Source of the DNA: Anaerolineae bacterium
Lineage (GTDB): Bacteria > Chloroflexota > Anaerolineae > 4572-78 > NAK82
NCBI GenBank assembly: GCA_030597485.1
Contig: JAUVRU010000030.1
Span: 1-11,423 of the forward strand
DNA: 11,423 bases
Direction of reading: 5' to 3'
Part shown: positions 1 through 6,345 of the stretch, piece by piece
Numbering within the stretch: position 1 is the stretch's first letter
Layout of the letters: each line of letters opens with the position of its first letter
Made by a program: the position numbers and the translations under genes
Notes under the pieces: model-generated
Seen by the model: only the letters and a program-made list of their open reading frames with translations
Database searches by the model: none
What the model was told of the DNA's origin: nothing

Positions 1-1706
1 AGAGGTTGCATGGTGCGGATTGCCTCGGCGATGATCTCTCTCAGGTTGGTGGATGGCCGGGCCTGCACCTTGAACCGTCCGGCCTCGATGCTGGCGCTTT
101 CCAGCAAATTGTCCACCAGCGTCTCCAGCCCCAGAATACCCAAATGGAGCGAAGTCAGCAACTCCTGCAGTTCGGCAGCGCTGAGCTGTGGCGCCTGGTC
201 CAACAGCAGTTCGACCGAAGCGGCCAGGGCAGACAGCGGCGTGCGGAATTCATGGGCGACGTTGGCCAGGAAATGGCCCACGTGGCGGTGAACGATCTCC
301 TCTTCGCTGACGTCGCGAAAGACCAGCGCCAACTGCGCGTCCCCGGCCTCCGGCGGCACCAGTTCAGCCTGGGTAACCGCCAGCGTGGCCAGCCGCCCGT
401 GGGCCAGCCTCACGTTGGTCTTGTGCCGCTTGCCAGGAGCCGAGATGCCCTGGCAGAAAGGCCTGTCGCCTTCCACCGGCTGAAAGACCTGGTCGCAGGA
501 GCGGTTCAGCACCTCTTCCCGGCTCCAGCCGGTGATGCGTTCGGCCCCGGGGCTGAAGAAGGTGATGCGGCCCTGGCCGTCCAGGGTGACGATTCCCTCC
601 ACGATGGACTCCAGCAAATGGTCGGTCCAGGCTTTCTCCTGGCGCAGATTCGCCAGACTGTGCTGCAGGTCCACCCGGGCTCGCTCCAGAGCCTCGGCCA
701 CCAGCGATACCTCGCGCACCCTGGCCTCAATGTCCACCGGTGTGTCCAGGTTGCCGTGTCTCAGCGCGGTGGCCGCTTCGGCCAGCTGCGCCAGCGGCTG
801 GCCGATTTGCCGTGCCACCAGCGCTCCCAGAACCGAACCGACCGCCACTGCCGCCAGGATGCTGCCCACCAGCGCCCGCACCAGGTGGCGCTTGGCGGCA
901 GTGATATCGGCCACCGAGAGTGCTACCTCCGCTTCCAGATGGGTCCTACGGCCAGCCTCCTCAGACGGCGGGGCAAGGGGGAAGGTGAGGGCGTAGTACG
1001 GATCGGCACCCAGGCTGAACGCCTGTCGGGCGGCGTCGTCAGGCCTGCCAGACGGCACCACCTGGTGAGACACCCTCTCACTCTCGCCACCCAGGCTGGT
1101 GGCCACCGGCTGGCCATCCACCAGCAGGGTGTGGTCCAACCCGGTGTGAGCCCGCATATGACCAGCGAACGCGTCGTCCAGGGCCGTGCCCACAATCACC
1201 TGGCCCAGGTCGTCCGCCTCCTGGCTGGTAACCGGCTGGGCGGCCAGGAGCCACACCTGCCGGTCTCCTTCCCCGCCCGTGACAATGCGGAAGCCGGTAG
1301 CCGTGCTGGCCCCACAGAGGTCGTCGGAAACCCTGTCGCCCGCCATGCCCACCATCTGTTCCTGTGCATCGCAGACCAGCACCAGGTCGAGACCGGCCCC
1401 CGATTGGAGCGTGCCCAGATAGGGCACCAGCAAGGCCTGATCGCCCTGCGCCAGCAGACGGCGCAGGGTAGGCCGCTGCGCTGTCAGCGTGGCCAGGTTG
1501 ACCATTTCGTTCTGTTTGGCGGCGTAGAGCGCCCCGGCGGCGGAGCCAGCCTGTTCCACCTGCGCCCAGGCACGGCGCTCCAGCTGGCCGCGGATCAGCC
1601 AGATGGCCGGCAGGCCGGTGGCCACCGCGGCCAGCAGCACCAGCGCGGTGAAACTCAGTATCAGCTGCGTTGGCAGCCGGCGCAGATCAATCTCCAAACG
1701 TGCCAT
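1..1706 (-). CDS. Membrane sensor histidine kinase (HAMP-PAS-HisKA), C-terminus beyond window
   Basis: I translated this from the minus strand; 568 residues are visible and no stop occurs before the left edge. Residues 14-37 form a first membrane segment and 276-298 a second. They enclose an outside region of about 240 residues, large enough for a CACHE-like sensor domain, which I did not confirm by motif. A HAMP linker follows at about 299-351, then a PAS domain from about W360 (LESIVEGIVTLD, ERITGWSREEV) to about 455, then HisKA. The phospho-acceptor is H485 in AHEFRTPL. The HATPase domain should lie to the left of the window. The start ATG has a weak ribosome site; a TTG one codon upstream is an alternative. 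The gene is divergent from the microcompartment operon and shares its 323-base upstream region, so it may control that operon. No response regulator is visible. The long plus-strand ORF over this region is a shadow. Confidence 0.93.
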   Translation of the reverse strand, partial: MARLEIDLRRLPTQLILSFTALVLLAAVATGLPAIWLIRGQLERRAWAQVEQAGSAAGALYAAKQNEMVNLATLTAQRPTLRRLLAQGDQALLVPYLGTLQSGAGLDLVLVCDAQEQMVGMAGDRVSDDLCGASTATGFRIVTGGEGDRQVWLLAAQPVTSQEADDLGQVIVGTALDDAFAGHMRAHTGLDHTLLVDGQPVATSLGGESERVSHQVVPSGRPDDAARQAFSLGADPYYALTFPLAPPSEEAGRRTHLEAEVALSVADITAAKRHLVRALVGSILAAVAVGSVLGALVARQIGQPLAQLAEAATALRHGNLDTPVDIEARVREVSLVAEALERARVDLQHSLANLRQEKAWTDHLLESIVEGIVTLDGQGRITFFSPGAERITGWSREEVLNRSCDQVFQPVEGDRPFCQGISAPGKRHKTNVRLAHGRLATLAVTQAELVPPEAGDAQLALVFRDVSEEEIVHRHVGHFLANVAHEFRTPLSALAASVELLLDQAPQLSAAELQELLTSLHLGILGLETLVDNLLESASIEAGRFKVQARPSTNLREIIAEAIRTMQP

Positions 1707-1772
1707 CAACCATATTAAAGCAGAATGTGGCCGAGAGGCAAAGTCTGGCGAAAGGCGTGTGGGGAAAACGAT

Positions 1773-1784
1773 GAACGATGAATG
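1773..1784 (+). repeat. Shared intergenic 12-mer, copy 1
   Basis: GAACGATGAATG occurs here and again at 4690-4701, both times between genes. Both copies sit in a run built from short GATGAA/GATGAATG units. This resembles degenerate dispersed intergenic repeats; no function is evident. Confidence 0.45.
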
Positions 1785-1835
1785 CAGACTGACGAACAGG
1801 CGGTTCACCCCCGCGCGTGTTGTGACTACGTCGAG

Positions 1836-1851
1836 CGGTTTGGACACGGTT
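1836..1851 (+). promoter_or_regulatory. CGGTT direct repeat, candidate activator site
   Basis: CGGTT occurs at 1836-1840 and at 1847-1851, an 11-base period close to one helical turn. The pair lies about 43 bases upstream of the -35 element of the operon promoter, and a third CGGTT is at 1801-1805. Tandem half-sites in this position are typical for response regulators, and a sensor kinase is encoded next door. Five-base matches are common by chance, so this is a suggestion only. Confidence 0.25.
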
Positions 1852-1893
1852 CGGGTCTCGCATCGGGACGCAAGGGGCGGCCTGGGGCAAGAT

Positions 1894-1922
1894 TTGACTC
1901 CGCCGACACCGCATGCTATCAT
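1894..1922 (+). promoter_or_regulatory. Sigma70-type promoter of the BMC operon
   Basis: TTGACT at 1894-1899 and TATCAT at 1917-1922 are separated by exactly 17 bases. TG at 1914-1915 gives an extended -10. Transcription would start near 1929 and leave a leader of about 100 nt before the aldo/keto reductase. No other spot upstream of the operon looks as good. Confidence 0.7.
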
Positions 1923-1946
1923 CCTGCAAGTCTTGTCGATCTCCAC

Positions 1947-1962
1947 GGCAGCAGTGGCTGCC
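1947..1962 (+). other. Small hairpin in the operon leader
   Basis: GGCAGC and GCTGCC pair perfectly around a four-base loop (AGTG) inside the predicted 5' leader. It is too short to name as a riboswitch and has no T-run. It could affect leader stability or be chance. Confidence 0.3.
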
Positions 1963-2029
1963 TTCCCAGCCTCACGAAGGACAGCAACACACGGTTGTTG
2001 AAAACACCCGCAAGGAGAGGATTTGCGGC

Positions 2030-2995
2030 ATGCAGACCCGAAAGCTTGGCTACACCGATATGATGTTCACCGCTGTGGGGCTGGGCACGTGGGCCGCCGG
2101 CGGCGGCAGCCGCTATGGTTGGGGCCCGCAACCTGATGATGTATCCATCACCGCTATTCATCGCGGTCTCGACCTGGGCATAAACTGGCTTGACACTGCC
2201 CCTGGCTACGGCCCTGGCCATTCGGAAGAGGTGGTGGGCAAGGCCATCAAGGGCCGCCGGGATGAGGTTTTCATCGCCACCAAGTGTGGTATCCTGTGGA
2301 AGGAAGATGGATCGGATATCTACGGTAACCTGAAGAAGGAGAGCATCCGCCGCGAGGTCGAGGACAGTCTGCGCCGGCTGCAGGTGGATGTGATCGACCT
2401 GTACCAGATCCATTGGCCGCGCCCACCCGAGGACATCGAAGAGGGTTGGGGCACGGTCGCCGACCTGATAAAGGAGGGCAAGGTACGGTACGGCGGCGTC
2501 TCCAATTTCAGCGTGGAGCATCTGAAGCGGATTCAACCCATTCACCCGGTCGCCTCCCTTCAGCCTCCTTACAGCATGATCAACCGCAACGTTGAAGATG
2601 AGTTGCTGCCCTTCTGTGCTAAGAACGACATTGGCGTGATCGTTTACAGCCCTATGGAACGGGGGCTGCTCACCGGCAAGATGACCAGGGAACGCATAGC
2701 CCAGATGCCAGAGGACGATCACCGCCAGCGGTACGGCCCTTTTCAGGAACCACAACTCAGTGCCAATTTCGATCTGGTCGAGGGATTGCGCCCCATCGCG
2801 AAGCGGCACGGCAGAACACTGGCGCAACTGGCCCTCGCCTGGGTGCTGCGTCGGCCTGATGAGGTGACCGGGGCCATCGTCGGCACCCGACGCCCATCCC
2901 AAATCGAGGACACGGCGCAAGCTGCCGACTGGACCCTGTCTGCTGAGGAGATCGCCCAAATCGGCCAGCTGCTGGCCACGCGGGAGCAGGCATAG
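2030..2995 (+). CDS. Aldo/keto reductase
   Basis: A 321-residue NAD(P)H-dependent aldo/keto reductase of normal length, expected as a cytosolic TIM barrel. The catalytic tetrad is intact: D55 and Y60 (LDTAPGYG), K85 (IATKCG) and H128 (YQIHW). The conserved GKVRYGGVSNF segment and the C-terminal GAIVGTRRPSQIED cofactor-binding stretch are also present. I chose the ATG at 2030 because AAGGAGAGG (2012-2020) is well placed and homology starts at once (MQTRKLGYTDMM); the reading frame extends upstream but without family likeness. It is the first gene of the operon, 16 bases before the rpiB-like gene. Unlike the next two enzymes and the aldehyde dehydrogenase, it has no N-terminal encapsulation helix, so it may act outside the shell. 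Its substrate cannot be told from sequence; a sugar aldehyde, or acetaldehyde for cofactor recycling, would suit the pathway. Confidence 0.93.
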   Translation: MQTRKLGYTDMMFTAVGLGTWAAGGGSRYGWGPQPDDVSITAIHRGLDLGINWLDTAPGYGPGHSEEVVGKAIKGRRDEVFIATKCGILWKEDGSDIYGNLKKESIRREVEDSLRRLQVDVIDLYQIHWPRPPEDIEEGWGTVADLIKEGKVRYGGVSNFSVEHLKRIQPIHPVASLQPPYSMINRNVEDELLPFCAKNDIGVIVYSPMERGLLTGKMTRERIAQMPEDDHRQRYGPFQEPQLSANFDLVEGLRPIAKRHGRTLAQLALAWVLRRPDEVTGAIVGTRRPSQIEDTAQAADWTLSAEEIAQIGQLLATREQA

Positions 2996-3011
2996 CCCTG
3001 ACAACCACGAG

Positions 3012-3719
3012 ATGGAACACAAAGAAGAAGACATCAAAGACCTGGTACGTCACGTGCTGCTGCGGACGCTGCGTGCCCAAGAGAGATCAGAGCGCAGTCT
3101 CCTGACCGCGGAGGAGGTAGAAGGGCACGAACCGGGCAGCACCATCACGGTGGAGCCGGGCGTGCTGGTCACCCCTATGGCGCGGGAAACCGCGCTGGGC
3201 AAGGATATCACCATCCAGGAGGTGGAGGCCGACACACCTGGGGCCACGCCGGCACCAGCCTCGGGAAAGGTGGTGGCCATCGGGGCGGATCACGGCGGGT
3301 ATCAGGTCAAGGAGATGCTCAAGGGCTATCTGGAGGAGCTGGAGTATCGCCCTATGGACATGGGCACCCACAGCCAGGAATCGGTGGACTACCCCGATTT
3401 CGCCTACGCGGTGGCCTTGCAGGTGGCCAACGGCAAAGCCTTCCGGGGCATTGTGATAGATGGGGCCGGCATCGGCTCGTGCATGGTGGCTAACAAGGTG
3501 CCAGGTGTCCGGGCTGCCATGTGCTACGACGAAGCCACGGCTGTCAACAGCCGGGCACACAACGACGCCAACGTGTTGACGCTGGGGTCCGGGTTGCTGG
3601 GGCCCAGTCTGATCAAAAATATTGTGAAAACGTGGTTGGCCGGCGCCTACGAGGGCGGTCGCCATCAACGTCGCATTGACAAGATGATGGCAGTCGAGGC
3701 TCGCTATCTCAAGAAATAG
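3012..3719 (+). CDS. rpiB: BMC-targeted RpiB/LacAB-family sugar-phosphate isomerase
   Basis: A 235-residue protein whose residues 86-235 match the roughly 150-residue RpiB fold: GADHGG at 91-96, [10 protein letters not shown] at 160-169, and [15 protein letters not shown] at 180-194 with the conserved His at 183. The family interconverts aldose and ketose phosphates such as ribose 5-phosphate and ribulose 5-phosphate. Residues 1-85 are extra. They hold an amphipathic helix (about 5-22) typical of encapsulation peptides, a segment VTPMARE (53-59) resembling a short motif I associate with leaders of other BMC proteins, and a Pro/Ala-rich linker (75-84). The position of the E. coli catalytic Cys (CGTGIG) reads DGAGIG here, putting Asp150 there. 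The Mycobacterium-type Glu (GNGE) is absent as well. The isomerase fold is firm; the exact reaction is not. The ribosome site is weak, so translation may be coupled to the reductase 16 bases upstream. Confidence 0.92.
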   Translation: MEHKEEDIKDLVRHVLLRTLRAQERSERSLLTAEEVEGHEPGSTITVEPGVLVTPMARETALGKDITIQEVEADTPGATPAPASGKVVAIGADHGGYQVKEMLKGYLEELEYRPMDMGTHSQESVDYPDFAYAVALQVANGKAFRGIVIDGAGIGSCMVANKVPGVRAAMCYDEATAVNSRAHNDANVLTLGSGLLGPSLIKNIVKTWLAGAYEGGRHQRRIDKMMAVEARYLKK

Positions 3720-3739
3720 CGTCTGATGAGAGAGGCTGC

Positions 3740-4633
3740 ATGGATCTGGACCGAAAAACGCTCGACGCACTGGTGGAAGAAATCACCCGACAGGTAGTGA
3801 CGGTGTTGAAGGAGGAGGCCAGCCGTCCAACTCCGGTCAGGTTGCCTGATGTTCCCCAGTCCAGCCCGGAATATGATGAGAACGGGGTACAGCATCGGCC
3901 CGAGGTGGCCCGTCAGGCGCTGCAAAACGGTGCCTCGCGGCTGAGCACCACCCTGGGTGTGAGCAATGTGTCCCAGGACATTGCCGGGTACATTGACCAC
4001 ACGCTGCTCAAACCGGACGCGTCGCAAGCGGAGGTAGCGCAGCTGTGTCACGAAGCCCGCCAGTACCACTTCGCCGCTGTGTGCGTGAATCCCACCAACG
4101 TGCTGCTCTGCAGCCAGTTGCTGCAAGGCTCGGGGGTGGAGGTGTGCACCGTGGTCGGCTTCCCGCTGGGGGCCACGCCGCCCGAGGTCAAGGCCTACGA
4201 GGCACAGCAGGCCATCAGCGACGGGGCTACCGAAGTGGACATGGTGATCAACGTGGGCGCTCTCAAGAGCAAGGAGCACGAGCTGGTCCAGCGGGATATT
4301 GCCACGGTTTCGCGTACCTCACACAATGGGGGCGCCATCTGCAAGGTCATCATCGAAGCGGCCTTGCTGACCGATGAGGAGAAGGAAAAGGCGTGTGAGC
4401 TGGCCCAGGCCGCCGGCGCCGATTACGTGAAGACCTCGACCGGCTTTGGGCCGGGCGGGGCCACGCTGCACGATGTGGCGTTGATGCGGCAGGTGGTTGG
4501 ACCGGAAATGGGCGTGAAGGCTGCCGGAGGCATTCGCACCTACGAGGATGCCGAGGCCATGGTGAAGGCCGGGGCCACGCGTATCGGTGCCAGCGCCAGC
4601 ATCAAGATCGTGCAGGGGGCCGATGGCTCGTAA
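3740..4633 (+). CDS. deoC: BMC-targeted deoxyribose-phosphate aldolase
   Basis: A 297-residue class I aldolase that splits 2-deoxy-D-ribose 5-phosphate into glyceraldehyde 3-phosphate and acetaldehyde. The core runs from about residue 82 ([11 protein letters not shown] at 84-94) to the end. Key residues are present: D167 (EVDMVINVG), the Schiff-base lysine K202 (KVIIEAALL), and K231 (YVKTSTGFG). About 80 extra N-terminal residues precede it: an amphipathic helix (3-26, [20 protein letters not shown]) then a Pro-rich, low-complexity linker. This is the layout of a BMC encapsulation peptide. Ordinary free-standing DeoC proteins lack it. The ATG follows GAGAGAGG (3728-3735) and lies 20 bases after the RpiB-like gene. 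Acetaldehyde release explains the aldehyde dehydrogenase further down the operon and the need for a shell. Confidence 0.95.
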   Translation: MDLDRKTLDALVEEITRQVVTVLKEEASRPTPVRLPDVPQSSPEYDENGVQHRPEVARQALQNGASRLSTTLGVSNVSQDIAGYIDHTLLKPDASQAEVAQLCHEARQYHFAAVCVNPTNVLLCSQLLQGSGVEVCTVVGFPLGATPPEVKAYEAQQAISDGATEVDMVINVGALKSKEHELVQRDIATVSRTSHNGGAICKVIIEAALLTDEEKEKACELAQAAGADYVKTSTGFGPGGATLHDVALMRQVVGPEMGVKAAGGIRTYEDAEAMVKAGATRIGASASIKIVQGADGS

Positions 4634-4689
4634 TGCAGAATGATCCCTTTCCCCGTCCCTTGGTACCGGGAAGACTTAGGCGGGACTTT

Positions 4690-4701
4690 GAACGATGAAT
4701 G
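4690..4701 (+). repeat. Shared intergenic 12-mer, copy 2
   Basis: Second copy of GAACGATGAATG (first at 1773-1784), followed directly by another ATGAATG unit. It lies in the 97-base gap between deoC and the first shell gene. It may mark a decayed dispersed repeat. Confidence 0.45.
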
Positions 4702-4716
4702 ATGAATGTGACCGGT

Positions 4717-4723
4717 GAGGAGG
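4717..4723 (+). promoter_or_regulatory. Strong ribosome binding site that fixes a TTG start
   Basis: GAGGAGG here is seven bases ahead of TTG at 4731. No ATG or GTG in the same frame gives the full shell protein, so this site decides the start. Confidence 0.75.
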
Positions 4724-4730
4724 AATTGCT

Positions 4731-5369
4731 TTGAGTGTAGATTTGCGCACGTACGTGTTTCTGGACAGCTTGCAGTCGCAGCACGCGGCCTTTTTGGGCA
4801 CGGTGGCGCGTGGTTTCCTGCCCCTGCCCGGTGATGCTTCGCTGTGGGTGGAGATTTCGCCCGGCATCGAGATCAATCGCATCACCGACATCGCCCTGAA
4901 AGCCACCAAGGTGCGTCCCGGCCTGCAGATCGTGGAACGCCTGTATGGCCTGCTGGAAGTGCATTCGGAGAGCCAGGCCGAGGTACGGGCGGCGGGGGCG
5001 GCCATTCTGGAAGCGCTGGGGGTGCAGGAAGAGGATCGGCTCAAGCCCCAGGTGGTGTCCAGTCAGATCATTCGCCACATAGACGCCCATCAGGTACAGT
5101 TGATCAACCGTATGCGCCACGGTCACATGCTGCTGGCCGGACAGACGTTGTACGTGATGGAGGTGGCCCCAGCGGGATATGCCTCCCTGGCGGCCAATGA
5201 GGCGGAGAAAGCGGCGAACCTCAACATCCTGGAAATCCTCGCGTTTGGCTCTTTCGGGCGGGTGTACCTGGGAGGTGAGGAGCGCGACATTATGGCGGGG
5301 TATGGGGCTGCCCTGGCTGCCATTGAAGCGGTATCCGGCAAGGCGGCAGAAGGCGGCAAGAAGGAGTAG
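4731..5369 (+). CDS. Tandem-domain BMC shell protein (permuted, CsoS1D-like BMC-T)
   Basis: A 212-residue shell trimer subunit with two fused, circularly permuted BMC domains, about 1-100 and 105-205. The matching halves can be read as [30 protein letters not shown] in the first and [39 protein letters not shown] in the second. From memory it closely resembles the Haliangium ochraceum shell trimer Hoch_5816, of the class whose trimers can stack face to face and have gated pores. It would form pseudohexameric tiles with a large central pore for bulky substrates or cofactors. Translation starts at TTG, decided by a strong ribosome site. It is the first shell gene after the enzymes, separated from deoC by 97 bases. 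The C-terminus ([10 protein letters not shown]) is a short charged tail. Confidence 0.92.
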   Translation: MSVDLRTYVFLDSLQSQHAAFLGTVARGFLPLPGDASLWVEISPGIEINRITDIALKATKVRPGLQIVERLYGLLEVHSESQAEVRAAGAAILEALGVQEEDRLKPQVVSSQIIRHIDAHQVQLINRMRHGHMLLAGQTLYVMEVAPAGYASLAANEAEKAANLNILEILAFGSFGRVYLGGEERDIMAGYGAALAAIEAVSGKAAEGGKKE

Positions 5370-5413
5370 TCGGATGTCAGCGTACAGCGTTCGGCATTCA
5401 GCACGCAGCGGTC

Positions 5414-5466
5414 AGTCAGCCCGCTCACTCGCCCATTCGTCGCAGATCCCGCTCGCGGGGCTGACT
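5414..5466 (+). repeat. Inverted repeat in BMC-T to BMC-H gap
   Basis: AGTCAGCCCGC (5414-5424) pairs with GCGGGGCTGACT (5455-5466) with a one-base bulge and a 30-base loop. CGCTCACT also occurs twice as a direct repeat (5422-5429 and 5467-5474). The 160-base gap is the longest in the operon and holds no plausible gene. There is no T-run, so a simple terminator is unlikely; RNA processing or stabilisation, or a dispersed repeat, are options. Confidence 0.5.
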
Positions 5467-5529
5467 CGCTCACTAGAGACGGAACTTACAGGACGACAAG
5501 CCAAGCAAGCGTATCAGGAGGATAGTTGA

Positions 5530-5838
5530 ATGGCTGAAGCATTGGGCATGATTGAAACCAAAGGATTCGCGGCCATGGTGGAAGCCTCGGACGCGATGGT
5601 CAAGGCGGCCCGGGTGGATCTGGTCCACTACGAGAAGATTGGCGGCGGCTACGCCACCGCCATCGTGCGCGGCGATGTGGCGGCCGTCAAGGCGGCGCTG
5701 GAAGCCGGAGCCCGCGGGGCTGAGAGAGTGGGAGAGGTGATCTCCGTGCACGTCATCCCGCGCCCGCACACTAACATCGATCTGGTCCTCCCGCTTGGCC
5801 GTCTGGAGCAGGTGAAGGAAGAACTGGGCCTGAAGTGA
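5530..5838 (+). CDS. BMC-H hexameric shell protein
   Basis: A 102-residue single BMC-domain protein that forms the hexameric tiles making up most of the shell facets. The whole length matches the family: [13 protein letters not shown] at the start, the edge lysine K25 in AMVKAA, the pore loop KIGGGY at 36-41, [15 protein letters not shown] at 46-60, and the edge motif PRPH with R78. The likeness to the H. ochraceum hexamer that I recall is strong. CAGGAGGATAG (5515-5525) precedes the ATG and is the best ribosome site in the operon, as expected for the most abundant shell part. The C-terminal tail ([13 protein letters not shown]) is short and helical. It lies 160 bases after the BMC-T gene and 68 before the first vertex gene. 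Confidence 0.96.
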   Translation: MAEALGMIETKGFAAMVEASDAMVKAARVDLVHYEKIGGGYATAIVRGDVAAVKAALEAGARGAERVGEVISVHVIPRPHTNIDLVLPLGRLEQVKEELGLK

Positions 5839-5850
5839 TGATTCGAGCAG

Positions 5851-5900
5851 CCTCCTGCTAGAATGCAGATTGCTTGCTCTTGTTCATCTGTGCCAGGAGG
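5851..5900 (+). promoter_or_regulatory. Candidate RNA switch hiding a ribosome binding site
   Basis: CCTCCTG at 5851-5857 is perfectly complementary to CAGGAGG at 5894-5900, the ribosome site of the next gene. The same left strand can instead form a small local hairpin, AGCAG/CTGCT (5846-5850 with 5855-5859). A ribosome finishing the BMC-H gene at 5838 would cover part of the left strand, so the pairing could couple the two genes or hold down vertex-protein output. This is inferred from base pairing alone. Confidence 0.35.
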
Positions 5901-5906
5901 AAGGGT

Positions 5907-6203
5907 ATGCTTCTGGGTAAAGTGGTTGGCACGTTGGTGTCCACGCGCAAGGACGAGAAGCTGGAAGGGCTGAGGTTTATGGTCCTCGAGCGACTGGACA
6001 TCAATGGCAAGCCACAAAGCGGGTACGTGGTGGCGGCGGACGCGGTGCAGGCTGGCATCGGTGAGGTGGTGATGTATGCCAGCGGCAGCGCCGCCCGCCA
6101 GACGACAGTAACCGACCAACGTCCCTGCGATGCTGTGATTATGGGCATCGTGGACACCTGGGACGTGGACGGCGAAGTGACATATCAGAAAGATGAAGAC
6201 TGA
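5907..6203 (+). CDS. BMC-P vertex pentamer (EutN/CcmL family), first copy
   Basis: A 98-residue EutN/CcmL-family protein, which forms pentamers that cap the twelve vertices of the shell. The diagnostic parts are GKVVGTLVSTRKDEKLEGLRFMVLERLD near the start, AADAVQAGIGEVVMYASGSAAR in the middle, and the IMGIVDTWDVDG strand near the end. Length is normal for the family. I chose the ATG at 5907, not an upstream in-frame start, because the family begins with MxxGKVVGTxV and AGGAGGAAG lies just before it. The ribosome site may be masked by upstream pairing. The gene sits 68 bases after the hexamer gene. An acidic tail (YQKDED) ends it. Confidence 0.93.
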   Translation: MLLGKVVGTLVSTRKDEKLEGLRFMVLERLDINGKPQSGYVVAADAVQAGIGEVVMYASGSAARQTTVTDQRPCDAVIMGIVDTWDVDGEVTYQKDED

Positions 6204-6221
6204 CGGGCAAACATTGCTCCG

Positions 6222-6246
6222 GGAGCGTGGACGTCCCGTCCGCTCC
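6222..6246 (+). repeat. Short hairpin after the first BMC-P gene
   Basis: GGAGCGTGGAC (6222-6232) pairs with GTCCGCTCC (6238-6246) with a two-base bulge and a five-base loop. It directly precedes the much longer inverted repeat at 6256-6335. No T-run follows. Confidence 0.45.
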
Positions 6247-6255
6247 ACATAGGCA

Positions 6256-6335
6256 TTAGCGCGGAGGGTGGGGATGCAGGAACCATCGAAGCTCACATCC
6301 AAGACCCCATTCCTGCTCCCCACCCTCGGCGCTAA
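6256..6335 (+). repeat. Long inverted repeat ahead of the aldehyde dehydrogenase gene
   Basis: The left arm 6256-6281 and right arm 6311-6335 pair over about 25 bases, with one mismatch and one bulged base around a 29-base loop. The arm cores are GAGGGTGGGGA and TCCCCACCCTC. The right arm ends three bases before the GAGGGA ribosome site of the next gene, and there is no T-run. It is the most stable-looking structure in the operon. It could partly terminate transcription, protect an mRNA end after cleavage, or limit ribosome access. A small mobile inverted-repeat relic is another possibility. Confidence 0.7.
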
Positions 6336-6345
6336 GTGAGGGACG

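Larger units (their letters stand above)
1707..2029. other. Divergent intergenic region between kinase and BMC operon
   Basis: This 323-base stretch separates the two divergent genes. I see no convincing coding frame on either strand. It holds the operon promoter, a CGGTT direct repeat upstream of it, and a leader of about 100 nt with a small hairpin. It also carries a 12-base string shared with the deoC to BMC-T gap. On the minus strand a weak TTGCCT / TTTAAT pair lies so close to the kinase ATG that the kinase mRNA could be nearly leaderless. That last point is tentative. Confidence 0.6.

Noticed and set aside
6..1718. 570-codon open frame on the plus strand
   Set aside because: The minus strand encodes a clear histidine kinase over the same bases, and the plus frame is rich in Arg, Gln, Gly and His with no known motif: a shadow in GC-rich DNA.
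1687..1929. Small minus-strand gene upstream of the kinase
   Set aside because: It overlaps the kinase start and the operon promoter, has no good ribosome site, and matches nothing I know.
1707..2029. Riboswitch in the operon leader
   Set aside because: Only one 6-bp hairpin is visible and no known riboswitch core could be recognised.
1919..3037. 372-codon open frame on the minus strand
   Set aside because: Antisense to the aldo/keto reductase, which has a full catalytic tetrad and ribosome site.
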